Assembly (NCBI GenBank): GCA_002179805.1
Contig: NAVB01002276.1
Coordinates: 1-21,145, forward strand
Length of the DNA: 21,145 nucleotides
Direction of reading: 5' to 3'
Origin: Acanthamoeba lenticulata
Taxonomy: Eukaryota; Discosea; Longamoebia; Acanthamoebidae
Shown one piece after another: positions 20,104 through 21,145 of this stretch (position 1 is the stretch's first letter; each line of letters opens with the position of its first letter). Below the pieces are notes generated by a model. It ran no database searches, was not told the origin of the DNA, and saw nothing but the letters and a program-made list of their open reading frames with translations. Made by a program: the position numbers and the translations under genes.

Positions 20104-20309
20104 GCACTCTGCTCTTTCTTTCATGTAGAAGAAACCGCACTATTACCACCACTATAACCAACAACATTTTACCAACCACCAGCTGTGGTTGAGAAAGAGA
20201 AAAGTTTCTTGTTGTCCATGTTGTTCTGTTTGTTGGGATGGGCTTGCGGCCCAGAAGAAAAAACACAAAAGTGGTGCAGGTGGCAGGTGTCGTTCCGGGC
20301 GGCGTGTGT
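20104..20309. other. Convergent 3' flank between kinase and LIM genes
   Basis: These 206 bp separate two stop codons on opposite strands. The sequence is AT-richer than the genes and includes CAC/ACC-rich and A-rich runs. I see no gene in it. Confidence 0.6.
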
Positions 20310-21145
20310 TCAGTACTTGGTGGCGCAGGAGGCGCAAATGGGCGTGTCCTCTTTGGCCGCGTACGCCTGGCCGGCCCCAATGACGTTGGAGCAGTCGCCA
20401 CACCGGAAGCACTGCTCGTGCCAGAGCTTGCTCATGGCCTGCAGCGCACCTTCCTCGATCAACTGGCCACATGCTGTCGCGACAGAGAGAAGAAATACAC
20501 GGGTGAGGCTCGCTATGGTGCTAACATATGAGGAGAGGGCTTCAAGGAGGGTTTTACCGGCACAGAACTCGCCCTTCTCGATGAGAAGGCACTTCTTGCA
20601 CCGCAGCTGACCTGCAGGTCCAACGAGGTCGTCAGCCTAAAAGGGCGCAAACATGTGGCGTGGGAGAGTGAGGGGGCGGCCAAACCGTTTTCGAGGTGGA
20701 AGGGGATGCGCGTGAGATCGGTCTTGCAGTTGACGCAGACAAAGCAGTGCGTGTGGTAGCGGGTGCCGCCGACGCCCACCACCTGGCCCTGGAGCTCCTC
20801 GTGGCAGATGCCGCAGCGGAAGGCCTCGCCGGCCGGCGTGCTGGCGCCACCAGCGCCACCGCCGCCGGCTTCGGGCGAGGCGGCGTGGCAGAGGCCGCAG
20901 CAGAGGTCGCCCTTGGAGTCAACGATGTACTTGTTGGTGATGGGCGTGCCGCACCGCTTGCAGGCGAAGCAGTTGAGGTGGTACTTGGCGCCCGTGTGGT
21001 CCTCGGCCCCGGTGCCGGTGATGGGCTGGGCGCACACGACGCACACGGGCGAGTTGGCGGCGAGGAAGTCCTCTTGGCAGTAGAAGCGGTCGCCCTGGTG
21101 GCCGCCGCCGCTGACGACATGGTACTCGCCCGTGAGCACCTTCCC
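20310..21145 (-). CDS. LIM-domain protein, 3' part
   Basis: A zinc-binding LIM protein, probably a cytoskeletal or signalling adaptor; the 5' part lies beyond the window. Exons seen: 21145-20686, 20611-20558 and 20473-20310, with phases agreeing. The first residues (DRFYCQEDF) are the end of one LIM domain. Three more follow: CVVCAQPITG..HLNCFACKRC..CCGLC; CGICHEELQG..HTHCFVCVNC..RCKKC, completed across the first intron; and CGQLIEEG..HEQCFRCGDC..CASC near the end. Each keeps the C-x2-C / H-x2-C / C-x2-C pattern of double zinc fingers. A Gly/Ala/Pro linker (about 20835-20875) separates domains. The protein ends CATKY. No catalytic domain is visible. Paxillin- or four-LIM-like proteins are possible relatives, but the missing N-terminus prevents a firmer name. 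Confidence 0.92.

Overview
The window looks like nuclear DNA of a free-living amoeba, most probably Acanthamoeba. The genes are eukaryotic and dense, with short intergenic gaps (about 150-510 bp) and many small introns (about 60-290 bp). Introns are pyrimidine-rich and full of CT, CA and poly-T tracts, and coding sequence is GC-rich with strong third-position C/G. I recognise the species style rather than having proof. All splice models were built by hand, by keeping reading frame across GT..AG junctions and matching protein families; there is no RNA evidence.

Layout: (1) 1-2723 (+), the 3' part of a type I surface protein with repeated beta-rich modules, a Ser/Thr/Pro stalk, one membrane helix and a short tail. 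(2) 2921-4138 (-), a SWEET sugar transporter in 5 exons. (3) 4285-7311 (-), a membrane-anchored alkaline phosphatase in 14 exons with a vacuolar-type sorting signal. (4) 7823-9157 (+), proteasome subunit alpha type 1 in 5 exons, divergent from the phosphatase. (5) 9458-11844 (+), NOP58, a core protein of box C/D snoRNPs, in 6 exons. (6) 12160-17786 (+), a 25-exon gene joining a proline-rich N-terminus and tandem talin-head-like ubiquitin folds to a GRAM/PH domain and an intact myotubularin lipid phosphatase. (7) 18121-20103 (+), a CaMKI-like protein kinase in 10 exons, one of them only 8 nt. (8) 20310-21145 (-), the 3' part of a multi-LIM-domain protein.

The genes do not form one pathway. There are housekeeping genes (proteasome, NOP58), membrane and vacuole genes (SWEET, phosphatase, surface protein) and signalling or cytoskeleton genes (myotubularin fusion, kinase, LIM protein). 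The most unusual item is the talin-head/myotubularin fusion. Next are the 8-nt microexon, which carries the catalytic-loop D-L-K of the kinase, and the replacement of that kinase's activating threonine by valine. I saw no mobile elements, CRISPR arrays, rRNA or tRNA genes.
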